Assembly (NCBI GenBank): GCA_000238815.2
Contig: AFXB01000001.1
Span: 124,001 to 188,000, forward strand
From: SAR116 cluster alpha proteobacterium HIMB100
Lineage (GTDB): Bacteria > Pseudomonadota > Alphaproteobacteria > Puniceispirillales > Puniceispirillaceae
Reading direction: 5' to 3'
DNA: 64,000 nucleotides
Shown here: positions 46,187 to 54,383 of the stretch, in pieces
Layout of the letters: each line of letters starts with the position of its first letter
Numbering within the stretch: position 1 is the first letter of the stretch
Program-made: the position numbers and the translations under genes
Notes under the pieces: generated by a model
Database searches by the model: none
Seen by the model: the letters and a program-made list of their open reading frames with translations, nothing else
Told to the model about the DNA's origin: nothing

Positions 46187-46233
46187 ACTGGGGGTGTAGG
46201 GGCCGTGGGTTCAAATCCCGCCACTCCGACCAA
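46187..46233 (+). repeat. attR-like direct repeat of the tRNA-Pro 3' end
   Basis: An exact 47-base copy of 37626-37672. Upstream there is no acceptor 5' strand or proper D arm in register, so this is not a second functional tRNA gene but the distal attachment site of the island. Confidence 0.9.
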
Positions 46234-46589
46234 TTTTCTTCTTTTAAATCCATGTATATAGAAATTTATATGACTTCTGAATGCCTCTGTCCGGATGCCG
46301 TCTCTTGCTAAGCTCAGTCATAAGAAGCAGATTGGTCTATTTTCTCGCTAGCTGCCTGCAAAAAACAGAAGAGCTGCTTTTTAAAAACGCTCAATCAGGC
46401 AGAGCTGTCAGATAGGTCTCTGTCAATGTTGAAAGGTGGCAGGGAAGGAGCAGCGTCAGACATTTGCATGGCTGTGTCTGCTTTCCTTTGGTCAGATATG
46501 AACAGATCGCCGACAACAAATTTGTTACTCAAGAATTCAGCAATAATAATAATTTATTCATTGCCAAAGAGAAGAGCCACTTAATAAAG
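46234..46589. other. Intergenic region between island and pckA
   Basis: About 356 bases without a believable gene, lying downstream of pckA (which reads leftwards). No clear intrinsic terminator or repeat was found. Confidence 0.4.
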
Positions 46590-48194
46590 CTAATTTTCTA
46601 ATTTTGGTCCTGCAGATTGAAGAGCTTTACCCAAATCCCGATCGGTAAATTTATCAAAATTTTGAATGAAAAGAGCGGCCAACTCATTGGCTTGCGACCG
46701 CCACTGGGCTTCATTATCGAAGCTTGAGCGGGGATCGAGGATCGCGTCATCAATTCCGGTTATCTTATTTGGCATACTGAGGTTGAAAATGGGTAGGTTA
46801 GTTGTGTCTTCATCATCAAGTGCCCCTGAGAGAATGGCTTGAATAATCAGGCGTGTGTTTCTGAGTGAAATGCGTTCCCCTTTTCCATTCCAACCTGTGT
46901 TTACCAAATATGTTCGCGCGCCCGAATCAATCAAACGTTTGTTAAGCACATCTGCATATATTGTTGGGTGAAGACTTAAAAAAGCAGAACCAAAACAAGC
47001 AGAAAATGTTGGGGTAGGTTGTGTAATTCCCCGCTCTGTGCCTGCAAGTTTTGCGGTAAATCCTGAGAGGAAATGATATTGTGCTTCCTCATTATTTAAA
47101 ATTGACACGGCTGGCAAAACACCAAACGCGTCAGCAGTAAGAAAAATGACATGACTTGGGTGGCCTGCCTTGGAAAGAGGGCGAACAATATTTTCAATAT
47201 GGTAAATCGGATAAGATACGCGAGTATTTTCGGTTAAACTTGTATCACTAAAATCAACTTTACCATTCTCGTCCATGCTCACATTTTCAAGCAATGCGTC
47301 GCGGCGGACGGCATTATAAATTTCGGGCTCCTTTTCAGGATTTAGATCAATGGTCTTAGCATAACAACCGCCCTCAAAATTAAACACGCCATCATCATCC
47401 CATCCATGTTCATCGTCACCAATCAGGGAGCGATCAGCAGATGCTGACAGGGTGGTTTTGCCGGTACCGGAAAGTCCGAAAAACAAGGCCACATCATTGT
47501 CGCGGCCCTGATTAGCTGAACAATGCATTGATGCGATTCCGCGCTGAGGCAACAAGTAATTCATGACTGAAAACAACCCTTTTTTCATCTCTCCGCCATA
47601 CCAGGTTCCTCCGATAAGCTGAACACGTTCTTTAAAGTTGAATGCGATAAATGTCGGTGAGTTCAACCCTTGCTCTTGCCAATTTGGATTGCTTGTTTTT
47701 GAAGCATTGAATACTGTGAAGTTAGGTTCAAAATCGTCAAGCTGTTCATCAGAAGGTCGAATGAACATATTCTTCACGAAATGAGCTTGCCAAGCCACTT
47801 CCATGACGAACCGGACCTTCAGGCAGCTATTTTCATTCGCGCCGCAATAGCCATCGATGATATATAATTTTTTTTCAGAAAGCTGCGAGGCGACAAGTTC
47901 TCTGAGTTCTGTCCATACCTCTGGTGAGAGTGGCTTATTGTCATTTTTTGTGCCGTTACCATTCCACCAGAATGTTTCAGCTGTTATGTCGTCTTTAACA
48001 ATAAATTTATCTTTAGGTGAGCGGCCAGTATATTCGCCTGTAAAAACGTTTACTGCTCCAGTGTCAGTGACAAACCCTTTTTCAAAACCCGTTAAATCTG
48101 CTTGGGTTTCTTCTTCAAATAGATCTTCGTAAGAGGGGTTATGAACAATATCAAGAGGGTTGGTGATTCCGAACTGTTCCAGGAATTTGAACAT
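46590..48194 (-). CDS. pckA: Phosphoenolpyruvate carboxykinase (ATP)
   Basis: A 534-residue enzyme converting oxaloacetate and ATP to phosphoenolpyruvate in gluconeogenesis. The kinase-1a P-loop GLSGTGKTT is at residues 240-248, followed by the metal-binding [29 protein letters not shown] near residue 57 binds oxaloacetate, and [13 protein letters not shown] near 195 holds catalytic lysine and histidine neighbours. Length and motifs are normal for the ATP-dependent class. It lies just outside the island repeat. Confidence 0.96.
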   Translation of the reverse strand: MFKFLEQFGITNPLDIVHNPSYEDLFEEETQADLTGFEKGFVTDTGAVNVFTGEYTGRSPKDKFIVKDDITAETFWWNGNGTKNDNKPLSPEVWTELRELVASQLSEKKLYIIDGYCGANENSCLKVRFVMEVAWQAHFVKNMFIRPSDEQLDDFEPNFTVFNASKTSNPNWQEQGLNSPTFIAFNFKERVQLIGGTWYGGEMKKGLFSVMNYLLPQRGIASMHCSANQGRDNDVALFFGLSGTGKTTLSASADRSLIGDDEHGWDDDGVFNFEGGCYAKTIDLNPEKEPEIYNAVRRDALLENVSMDENGKVDFSDTSLTENTRVSYPIYHIENIVRPLSKAGHPSHVIFLTADAFGVLPAVSILNNEEAQYHFLSGFTAKLAGTERGITQPTPTFSACFGSAFLSLHPTIYADVLNKRLIDSGARTYLVNTGWNGKGERISLRNTRLIIQAILSGALDDEDTTNLPIFNLSMPNKITGIDDAILDPRSSFDNEAQWRSQANELAALFIQNFDKFTDRDLGKALQSAGPKLEN

Positions 48195-48537
48195 TAACTT
48201 TTACCTCATCATAATACTAGTCCCGCAATATCATATCAAATAACGTGTCACAAGATGTATCCAACTGTGTCTATGCATTACAGATACGCAAAGAAAAATG
48301 AAAAAATAATACTGGTTTTTATCTTTAATGTTTATTCAGGCAATGAGAGGCGAAAGCGTACAGGGGAAAACCGCTCAGGCTCTGTCACACATTGACTGAG
48401 GCAAGGCGAAGATGAAAAGTGCTATATAGCTGTGCAAGACTGAGTTTCTGCTGTGTGGGCGGATAATGAGTTTCTGCGGCGGGGATAGAGATACCTTCTT
48501 TTCTTCATAACGGTTATGTTAAGAGCAGAGGTATAAG
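48195..48537. other. Divergent intergenic region between pckA and the enolase-superfamily gene
   Basis: A 343-base AT-rich gap that must hold two outward promoters. TGAGTTTCTGC is repeated directly at 48441-48451 and 48467-48477, 26 bases apart, and may mark a regulator site. No small gene is convincing. Confidence 0.4.
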
Positions 48538-49668
48538 ATGATCAAAATTTGCTCCATAAAAGTAACTGTCTACAGATTTCCGTTAGACAATCCTGTTCAA
48601 ACGTCATTTGGCCTGATGGTTGACCGGCCCATGACGATAGTTGAATTGGTTAGCTCTGACGGTCATACAGGTTGGGGAGAAATTTGGTGTAACTTTCCTC
48701 ATGTAGGCGCTGAACACAGAGCAAGACTCATTTCCAGTGTTTTTGAACCATTGTTGTTGAGTCAGGTATTCGCAAGCCCAAACGCCGCATTCGAATTCTT
48801 AACCAAAGCGACGTGGGTATTAGGTTTGCAAACAGGTGAATTTGGGCCAATAGCTCAATGTATAGCCGGAATAGACATTGCGCTTTCAGACATATACGCA
48901 AAACAAAGAAATAAGCCGTTATGGGAGCTTTTTGGCGGCCAGTCCGATGTCGTCGCTCTATATGCAAGTGGCATCAGCCCAATAGGCGCAGAACAAACGG
49001 CCAGACTCGCTGTTGACAATGGCTATGACGCCTTAAAGCTGAAAATTGGATTTGGCAGTGAAGTCGATATCAGGAATATCAAGGCTCTTCGTGAAGTAGT
49101 TGGATCTGCGAGAACTTTAATGGTTGATGCCAATCAGGCATGGACAGTTGATGATGCCTGCGAAATGATAAAGGAATTAACGTCATTCGACCTTTCTTGG
49201 CTGGAGGAACCAATCGCGAAAGATAGACCTCACAGTGAATGGAAACGATTAAGAGATGAGGCATCTGTGCCGCTTGCAGGCGGGGAAAATTTGTTGGGGA
49301 ACACTGAATTTTCTGATGCCATTAAAGATGGAATTTTATCAGTCATACAGCCAGATATAGCAAAATGGGGCGGCCTCAGCCAAACCATCCCTCTGGCAAA
49401 ATCTATACTCAATTCCGGCCGCCGTTATTGTCCTCATTACCTGGGTGGCGGAATTGGATTGGTTGCGTCAGCACATGCACTTGCTGCCGCTGGAGGGGAT
49501 GGAATGCTAGAAGTGGATTTCAATCCTAACCCGTTGCGTTCTGAGCTTGTTGGCGACTTATTGTCTGCAAAGAACGGTAAAGCAACACTCGGCAAGAAGG
49601 CTGGCTTGGGATTTACCCCTAATATGAGAGCTATAAAAAAATATGAGGTGGCCCAACATAGGTCTTGA
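48538..49668 (+). CDS. Mandelate racemase/muconate lactonizing enzyme family protein
   Basis: A 376-residue enolase-superfamily enzyme. The catalytic KxK pair is K167 and K169 in ALKLKIG. Metal ligands are D197 in VDANQAW, a glutamate at 223-224 in WLEEP and E250 in AGGEN. K276 in QPDIAKWGG and H300 in CPHYLGGG are further candidate acid/base residues. The substrate, probably a sugar acid, amino acid derivative or other carboxylate, is not predictable. The ATG follows AGAGGTATAAG. It stands alone between pckA and arsH. Confidence 0.88.
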   Translation: MIKICSIKVTVYRFPLDNPVQTSFGLMVDRPMTIVELVSSDGHTGWGEIWCNFPHVGAEHRARLISSVFEPLLLSQVFASPNAAFEFLTKATWVLGLQTGEFGPIAQCIAGIDIALSDIYAKQRNKPLWELFGGQSDVVALYASGISPIGAEQTARLAVDNGYDALKLKIGFGSEVDIRNIKALREVVGSARTLMVDANQAWTVDDACEMIKELTSFDLSWLEEPIAKDRPHSEWKRLRDEASVPLAGGENLLGNTEFSDAIKDGILSVIQPDIAKWGGLSQTIPLAKSILNSGRRYCPHYLGGGIGLVASAHALAAAGGDGMLEVDFNPNPLRSELVGDLLSAKNGKATLGKKAGLGFTPNMRAIKKYEVAQHRS

Positions 49669-49719
49669 TGTCTGCTTGAGCGTTGGGAATTTTTAAGCAC
49701 TGTAAACCCAGATAAATGT

Positions 49720-49732
49720 CGATATAATATCG
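49720..49732. promoter_or_regulatory. Palindrome over a TATAAT box ahead of arsH
   Basis: CGATATAATATCG is a 13-base inverted repeat (6+1+6) that contains TATAAT at 49723-49728. It is 48 bases upstream of the chosen arsH start. An operator overlapping a -10 box is plausible; no clear -35 match was found. Confidence 0.4.
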
Positions 49733-49779
49733 GTATGTTACTGTAAGGTTGAATTAATCCACTGATGTACAGGATCCCC

Positions 49780-50487
49780 ATGGATACGCCCCAGCTGAAC
49801 CAAAAGGCCTTTCGGCCGATTGATCATAACCAACTGAGCAATCATGAGACATCACCGCTGAAAATTGCGCTTCTGTATGGGTCTTTGCGTGAACGCTCAT
49901 ATAGCCGGTTTCTGGTTGAAGAAGCTGCCCGGATCTTGGAGGGGTTCGGTGCAGACTGCCGGATATTTAATCCCTCTGGTTTACCCCTGCCAGATGACGG
50001 TGCAGATGCAAGCCATCCAAAAGTCGCTGAATTGAGGGATTTGATTACATGGTCAGAAGGTATGGTGTGGTGTTCACCAGAACGTCATGGGGCGATGACA
50101 GGGATTATGAAAGCCCAAATTGACTGGATACCACTTTCGCTGGGCTCAGTCAGGCCGACACAAGGAAAAACCCTTGCGGTTATGCAAGTGTCTGGTGGTT
50201 CACAAAGTTTTAACACCGTTAACCAAATGCGTATTCTCGGGCGGTGGATGCGCTGTCTGACCGTTCCGAATCAATCATCTGTTCCCAAGGCCTTTCAGCA
50301 ATTTGATGATGATGGGCGCATGCTGGCTTCGTCTTTTTATAATCGTGTGGTTGATGTGATGGAAGAGCTGGCGAAATTTACCTATCTTACCCGCGGCCGG
50401 GTTGACTATCTTGTGGACAGATATAGCGAGCGTGAAGAAACGAGCGATGAGCTGAGCAAGAGAGTACGCAGCACATCGTCAAATTAA
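49780..50487 (+). CDS. arsH: ArsH-type NADPH-dependent FMN reductase / organoarsenical oxidase
   Basis: A flavodoxin-like protein of 235 residues. The FMN phosphate loop is [12 protein letters not shown], followed by [24 protein letters not shown] and [15 protein letters not shown], the unmistakable ArsH pattern. ArsH oxidises trivalent organoarsenicals or reduces quinones and metals. The ATG at 49780 follows AGGATCCCC; one at 49765 would add five residues. No arsR, arsB or arsC gene is next to it, so it is a solitary ars gene here. Confidence 0.92.
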   Translation: MDTPQLNQKAFRPIDHNQLSNHETSPLKIALLYGSLRERSYSRFLVEEAARILEGFGADCRIFNPSGLPLPDDGADASHPKVAELRDLITWSEGMVWCSPERHGAMTGIMKAQIDWIPLSLGSVRPTQGKTLAVMQVSGGSQSFNTVNQMRILGRWMRCLTVPNQSSVPKAFQQFDDDGRMLASSFYNRVVDVMEELAKFTYLTRGRVDYLVDRYSEREETSDELSKRVRSTSSN

Positions 50488-50526
50488 CAAATGCGGTATC
50501 AGTGCGATGATAGGAAAGGCAAAGCT

Positions 50527-50694
50527 ATGAATTGGAATAAGCTGGGTACAAGCCTTGTCTCTGCGTTATTTCCTGCAGCCGGGTTATATTTCTGTTGGTG
50601 GCTGATGGGTCAGGCAGGTGAACTGGTTGCTGGCCTTGTATTTGGGGTTCTGTGTGTGAATTATTTCCTGATCATGCGCAAGCTGAAGCGCTAG
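50527..50694 (+). CDS. Small hydrophobic protein, unknown
   Basis: A 55-residue protein with two probable membrane helices (about residues 9-27 and 31-50) and a basic C-terminus RKLKR. The ATG at 50527 has AGGAAAGG eight bases upstream; an in-frame start at 50491 lacks this. It follows arsH by about 40 bases on the same strand and may be cotranscribed. I do not recognise a family. Confidence 0.6.
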   Translation: MNWNKLGTSLVSALFPAAGLYFCWWLMGQAGELVAGLVFGVLCVNYFLIMRKLKR

Positions 50695-50768
50695 GGAAGA
50701 CAAAATTCAGACCAAAGGGTGAGAAGAGAGTGAGCAGTCTGCTGGCTGGAATGAGGGCTACGATTAGT

Positions 50769-51082
50769 TCAGCGGCGTTTTCCAGGGACGCGAGAGGTGA
50801 ACTGAGGTGGGTGTTTTTGTACCCAGCGGATGAATTTCGCAAGACGCGGGTGGTCCCGCAAATCTTCCGGCGTGTTATAGTCACGGGCGAGTTCAGCTTC
50901 GCTTAAACTGGCATGAATTTCTTTGTGGCAGATATGATATAATAATACTGTGTTACCGTTTTTCCGCCTTTCAGCTTTGGGAATAGATGATGACGAGATT
51001 GAGGTGCATCCTTTGGTGTAGGACGGCTGTACAAGCTGCAGATAGGCTGATTATCGTCTGATTTCGTTGGTGTTTTATTCAT
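50769..51082 (-). pseudogene. HNH-endonuclease-like gene with one-base frameshift
   Basis: Reading leftwards from ATG at 51082, the frame gives a basic N-terminus, then SRHHLFPKLKGGK (residues 29-41). It must then shift by one base at an A5 tract (51082 side of about 50966-50970) to continue as NTVLLYHICHKEIHASLSEA and DYNTPEDLRDHPRLAKFIRW to TGA at 50769-50771. Adding one A gives exactly 104 codons plus stop. This matches small alphaproteobacterial HNH proteins. One expected zinc cysteine in the first CxxC is a tyrosine (CSLY), a second sign of decay. The ATG overlaps the stop of the DUF3291 gene in an ATGA junction. Confidence 0.72.
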
Positions 51083-51522
51083 GGCTGAAACGGTCGGGTA
51101 AATGTGAAGGCAAAGCTGCTTGGGCCGTTTTTCCGAACGGCTTCAAGCCTGTCTGCGCCTTCTTCGGGAGTAGGCAAATGGCCAGCTTTTACCCACCAGA
51201 GCGCCAGATGTGTGTCAATCGTCTCAAACCAGTCCTTTCGACGTTTCATAATAGCCGCATGACGATCATTCCGGTAGGTGAAGGCACGAAGCGCGTCCAG
51301 ATCACGCCACACAGACATATTCAATAATAAATGAGGGTCTGCAAAAAGCCGGATATCTGTTGCATTTTTCCCATCCCCGACCAGACGCCAGATAAAGCCG
51401 TCTGCTGCTTCAGCTTCAGCGTTGACCTCATCTAAAGCGGCCATAAATTCTGTATTTGCGGGGTCGTGAGGAGCCACACGAAAACGGGCAACATTAATCT
51501 GGGCAAGATAGACGTCAGCCAT
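51079..51522 (-). CDS. DUF3291 domain protein
   Basis: A 147-residue protein matching DUF3291 (dimeric alpha-beta barrel type). The features are an N-terminal YLAQINVARF strand, DGFIWRLVGD in the middle, then MSVWRDLDALRAFTYRNDRHAAIMKRRKDWFE and LALWWVKAGHLPTPEEGADRLEAVRKNGPS, a pattern seen in this family. No reaction is established. It has AGGACTT ahead of its ATG and its TGA overlaps the start of the frameshifted HNH gene, so the two form a small minus-strand operon. Confidence 0.85.
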   Translation of the reverse strand: MADVYLAQINVARFRVAPHDPANTEFMAALDEVNAEAEAADGFIWRLVGDGKNATDIRLFADPHLLLNMSVWRDLDALRAFTYRNDRHAAIMKRRKDWFETIDTHLALWWVKAGHLPTPEEGADRLEAVRKNGPSSFAFTFTRPFQP

Positions 51523-51865
51523 TTTAAGTCCTGTGTGGAGGTTTTAAAAAGGTGATGCGCACACAGACAACGCCCAGCAGTTGGCAAGGAATCGGAGATC
51601 CCGTCTGCTTTTCATCACTCTACTGGACGTTTCCGTTTTGACTTCGACATCTGGCACCCTCTTGTTCAGGAACTTTACTGTATAGTGTGGTGCCGATTTG
51701 AAGCATCTTTAAGCATGCGCGTATAAAAACGCAGAGTCAAACCCGATTGAGGGGAAAATTTTTCTCAAATTGTGCCTTTGTATCTTCGCATGTCTTTCTG
51801 GTTGGTGCTCTGGCATTTTGTTTGCATGTCTGTATCCGAGGTCTAACTTTTGACAGGAGAGGGAG
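51523..51865. other. Divergent intergenic region, no gene seen
   Basis: A 343-base gap between DUF3291 and the small gene at 51866. It must contain promoters for both directions. No strong hairpin, palindrome or coding frame was found; the part next to 51866 has a strong GGAGAGGGAG ribosome site. Confidence 0.4.
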
Positions 51866-52135
51866 ATGACCGAAAAGCTAGGTTCAGAATATATCGTTGA
51901 TATTATCGAAGCGACTATCCGCGTGTTAGTAGGAACTGGGTTGACCCGCGAACAGGCACTGCAGGTAATGTTGAGTCAGCTGGCTGTACAGGTCAGTCCT
52001 GAGGTGATGAAAATGGCTGTCTCAGTAAGCGAAAAATACGCAGATGCGTTTAATTCTGGAGAATGGGACCCGAACAGTTCCAGTCAGAAACAATCAAAAT
52101 GCGGAACAGGCGATCAGCCTTTCGCTTATCTGTGA
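51866..52135 (+). CDS. Small hypothetical protein
   Basis: An 89-residue soluble protein. The first 65 residues look helical (IVDIIEATIRVLVGTGLTREQALQVMLSQL), and the tail is polar with SSSQKQS. The ribosome site GGAGAGGGAG directly before the ATG is among the strongest in the window, which supports a real gene. No family is recognised. It precedes the haloacid dehalogenase-like gene by 77 bases on the same strand. Confidence 0.6.
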   Translation: MTEKLGSEYIVDIIEATIRVLVGTGLTREQALQVMLSQLAVQVSPEVMKMAVSVSEKYADAFNSGEWDPNSSSQKQSKCGTGDQPFAYL

Positions 52136-52212
52136 TAAAAGACCTTCAGCCGAACCGCTTGACATAGACAGCATGAAAAGGCCACCTTTGTTGCAATGAG
52201 GGGAGGCCTGAT

Positions 52213-52920
52213 ATGTCGCAAATTAAGGCGCTGCTGTTTGATGTTTTTGGCACGGTTGTTGACTGGCGCTCTTGCATTTCCGCCGAAATAGGCCGTCTTG
52301 CCCATGATCACGCATTGGTTTGCGACACAGATAAACTTGCTGATGAATGGCGGGCACAGTATCAGCCCGCTATGGAAGCCATCAGAAGTGGCCAGCGGGA
52401 ATTTACCCGTCTTGACATACTTCACGCAGAAAATTTGGAACATGTGTTGGCGACAAATGGCATCAGCTCATTTTCGGCGGCAGAAAAAGCACATTTGGTA
52501 AAAGCCTGGCACAGATTAAAAGGCTGGCCTGACACGTCATCGGGTTTGCACAGGCTGAAGCAACATTTTATTATTGCGCCGCAATCAAATGGGAATATTG
52601 CCCTTATCGTTAATATGGCGAAAGCCGCTGACCTGCCCTGGGATGTGGTGCTGGGGGCTGAGGTTGTGCACACTTATAAACCCCGGCCAGAAGCGTATGA
52701 GAGGGCTTGTGATGCGTTAGGATTGCAGTCTGAGGACTGTATGATGGTCGCGGCTCATAATGATGATCTGTTTGCGGCCAGAAATACAGGCATGAAAACC
52801 GCATTCGTCAGGCGACCAACAGAACATGGCCAGCAACAGACAAAAGATTTAGCAGCTGAATCTGATTGGGATTTTTGCGCAGACAGTTTCCTTGATTTGG
52901 CTGACCAATTGGGCTGCTGA
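52213..52920 (+). CDS. Haloacid dehalogenase type II-like hydrolase
   Basis: A 235-residue HAD protein. The nucleophile is D10 in LLFDVFGTVVDW, the second motif is the serine in APQSNGN, the lysine is in TYKPRPEAYE and the acidic motif is in VAAHNDDLFAA. This arrangement is that of L-2-haloacid dehalogenases, which invert 2-haloalkanoates; several characterised relatives act on phosphate esters instead. The start has GGGGAGGCCTG. Marine halogenated acids are a plausible but unproven substrate. Confidence 0.87.
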   Translation: MSQIKALLFDVFGTVVDWRSCISAEIGRLAHDHALVCDTDKLADEWRAQYQPAMEAIRSGQREFTRLDILHAENLEHVLATNGISSFSAAEKAHLVKAWHRLKGWPDTSSGLHRLKQHFIIAPQSNGNIALIVNMAKAADLPWDVVLGAEVVHTYKPRPEAYERACDALGLQSEDCMMVAAHNDDLFAARNTGMKTAFVRRPTEHGQQQTKDLAAESDWDFCADSFLDLADQLGC

Positions 52921-52987
52921 TGGTCATATGGGCTCTGCCTGAACGGACTGGCCAAACAATATGTGTTAGATAAAGAAGGTTAAGATT

Positions 52988-53239
52988 ATGGTTTCCGTTT
53001 TTTTGCAAAATATCGCTCTGATATTGGTCACCTTGCTTATTTTATTTAATCACAAGGCTGATTACACACTATATCTGGCCATCGCCGCGATCGTGATAGC
53101 CAGCGTCAGAATTGTCTTTATCGACAGTTCTGGTACAGCCAAAGTTACTTTGTTCCTGCTGCAGAGTTTTTTGTTTTCGCTTGCGATGTGGTACGTTTTT
53201 TTTCCAAAACATATTCACGATATTTTAAATGCCTTTTAA
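52988..53239 (+). CDS. Small membrane protein, unknown
   Basis: An 83-residue hydrophobic protein with three likely helices, about residues 5-20, 27-46 and 53-72. The ATG is preceded by GAAGGTTAAG. No family is recognised. It lies between the HAD hydrolase and a cupin gene on the same strand with short gaps, so it may belong to their transcript. Confidence 0.55.
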   Translation: MVSVFLQNIALILVTLLILFNHKADYTLYLAIAAIVIASVRIVFIDSSGTAKVTLFLLQSFLFSLAMWYVFFPKHIHDILNAF

Positions 53240-53278
53240 CCGCCAGTGCGAAGACAGCGGTCTTCATGGAGAAAAAAT

Positions 53279-53695
53279 ATGAGCAACCCACTTTGGAAAG
53301 GTCAGGCCTTCAGCATCAGCCATGCAGATGGCTCCGGCACGACAGAGAGCCATTTCGAGGGCGGGTTGCGTGCATTTTTTGAATATCGGGACCTTGGCAT
53401 CGCTGCAGCGACTGGCGGGTATTACGTAGCGCATGTTATTCGGGCGGTTCCAGGGCGTCATGCTGAACCGACCTGGCATGTTCATGATTTGGATTTTCAG
53501 ATGGTGTATATTCTGCAAGGTTGGGTGGTCTTTGAATATGAAGGTCAGGGGGAAGTCACTTTGCGGCCGGGAACATGTGTTTTGCAGCCGCCCGGTATCC
53601 GGCACCGTGAGGTGAGGCACAGCGATGATTTAGAGCTGATAGAGGTTTGTTCACCAGCGAAATTTGAAACCACGCTCACAGACGCACCAGATTAA
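53279..53695 (+). CDS. Cupin-domain protein
   Basis: A 138-residue single-domain cupin. The first metal motif includes HVHDLDFQMVYILQGWVVFEYEG, where two histidines and one glutamine/acidic position sit at ligand sites, and the second is PPGIRHREVRHSDDLELIEV. The ATG at 53279 follows TGGAGAAAA; an earlier ATG at 53246 lacks a site. Cupins include oxygenases, isomerases and sensors, so the role is open. Confidence 0.8.
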   Translation: MSNPLWKGQAFSISHADGSGTTESHFEGGLRAFFEYRDLGIAAATGGYYVAHVIRAVPGRHAEPTWHVHDLDFQMVYILQGWVVFEYEGQGEVTLRPGTCVLQPPGIRHREVRHSDDLELIEVCSPAKFETTLTDAPD

Positions 53696-53719
53696 CATTA
53701 TGGCTGTTTGTCTGAGGAG

Positions 53720-54331
53720 CTAGGTGCCCAAAAGAACCGGCATCAGGGTGAATAACAGTAATCCCGCCATAGCGAAATTAAAGCCCCTGAGGGCTCGCCT
53801 GTCCCGCAGCATATGACCAATAAGCGTCCCGCCATAAGTCCATAAAATTGTTGCCATAATCGTAACCACAGCAAAAACAGCAGTGATCACTGATGTCGAT
53901 AATATAAGATTGTCAGCCCTGCCAACATAGACGGTCACTGAAGATGTGATGACCACGAATGCTTTTGGGTTAATGAACTGAAATAGAAGGGCTGTTCCAA
54001 AACTTAATGGCGATGCTGTTGTCTCTGCGCCCTCTGGCGGGGCGGCTGTAGCGATTTTCCAGCTCAAATAGAATAGGAACAGAAAGCCAGCAAATTGCGC
54101 GATATCTAAAATGTGTGGAAAGAAGACAAACAGGCTGGACAGACCTAAACTCGCCATAATTACAAGGCTGAGAAAGCCGACAGTTACGCCGCAAATATGA
54201 GGGATTGTTCGGCGCAGACCAAAATTCGCACCTGAAGCCGCCAGCATCAGATTATTAGGGCCTGGTGTAAAGGCCGCTATCGCGGCAAAAGTAGATAGAG
54301 CAATCAGATTTACTGAATCCATTCCTGTCAT
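53720..54331 (-). CDS. LysE/RhtB-family exporter
   Basis: A 203-residue membrane protein with about six helices. AFTPGPNNLMLAASGANFGLRR near the N-terminus is the LysE/RhtB signature, and FQFINPKAFVVI lies in the middle as in amino acid exporters. The substrate, commonly an amino acid or derivative, is not predictable. It converges with the cupin gene 24 bases away and lies downstream of the SPOR-domain gene on the same strand. Confidence 0.9.
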   Translation of the reverse strand: MTGMDSVNLIALSTFAAIAAFTPGPNNLMLAASGANFGLRRTIPHICGVTVGFLSLVIMASLGLSSLFVFFPHILDIAQFAGFLFLFYLSWKIATAAPPEGAETTASPLSFGTALLFQFINPKAFVVITSSVTVYVGRADNLILSTSVITAVFAVVTIMATILWTYGGTLIGHMLRDRRALRGFNFAMAGLLLFTLMPVLLGT

Positions 54332-54383
54332 TCCGCCTGCTGCTATGTGTCTTTTCGCCTCATGATAGAGGGCGGGTGAAGAA

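Larger units (their letters stand above)
37626..46233. mobile_element. Genomic island in tRNA-Pro, no integrase seen
   Basis: An 8.6-kb segment between exact 47-base repeats of the tRNA-Pro 3' end. It is more AT-rich than both flanks. The contents are metallophosphoesterase, TauD-like dioxygenase, tctA, tctB, tctC, a sulfatase and a broken NIPSNAP-like gene, arranged around one divergent promoter region. No tyrosine or serine recombinase, excisionase or replication gene is recognisable, so the element is either a decayed remnant or was moved by a recombinase supplied in trans. Imperfect tandem repeats near each end may be old recombinase sites. Confidence 0.82.

Noticed and set aside
46110-46233. 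Second tRNA-Pro gene at the right repeat
   Set aside because: Only the half from the anticodon loop onward is present in register. No acceptor 5' strand pairs with the CACTCCG end, so no cloverleaf can form.
46590-50487. Extension of the island to include pckA, the enolase-superfamily gene and arsH
   Set aside because: The att repeat ends at 46233 and no third copy of the tRNA 3' end was seen to the right.
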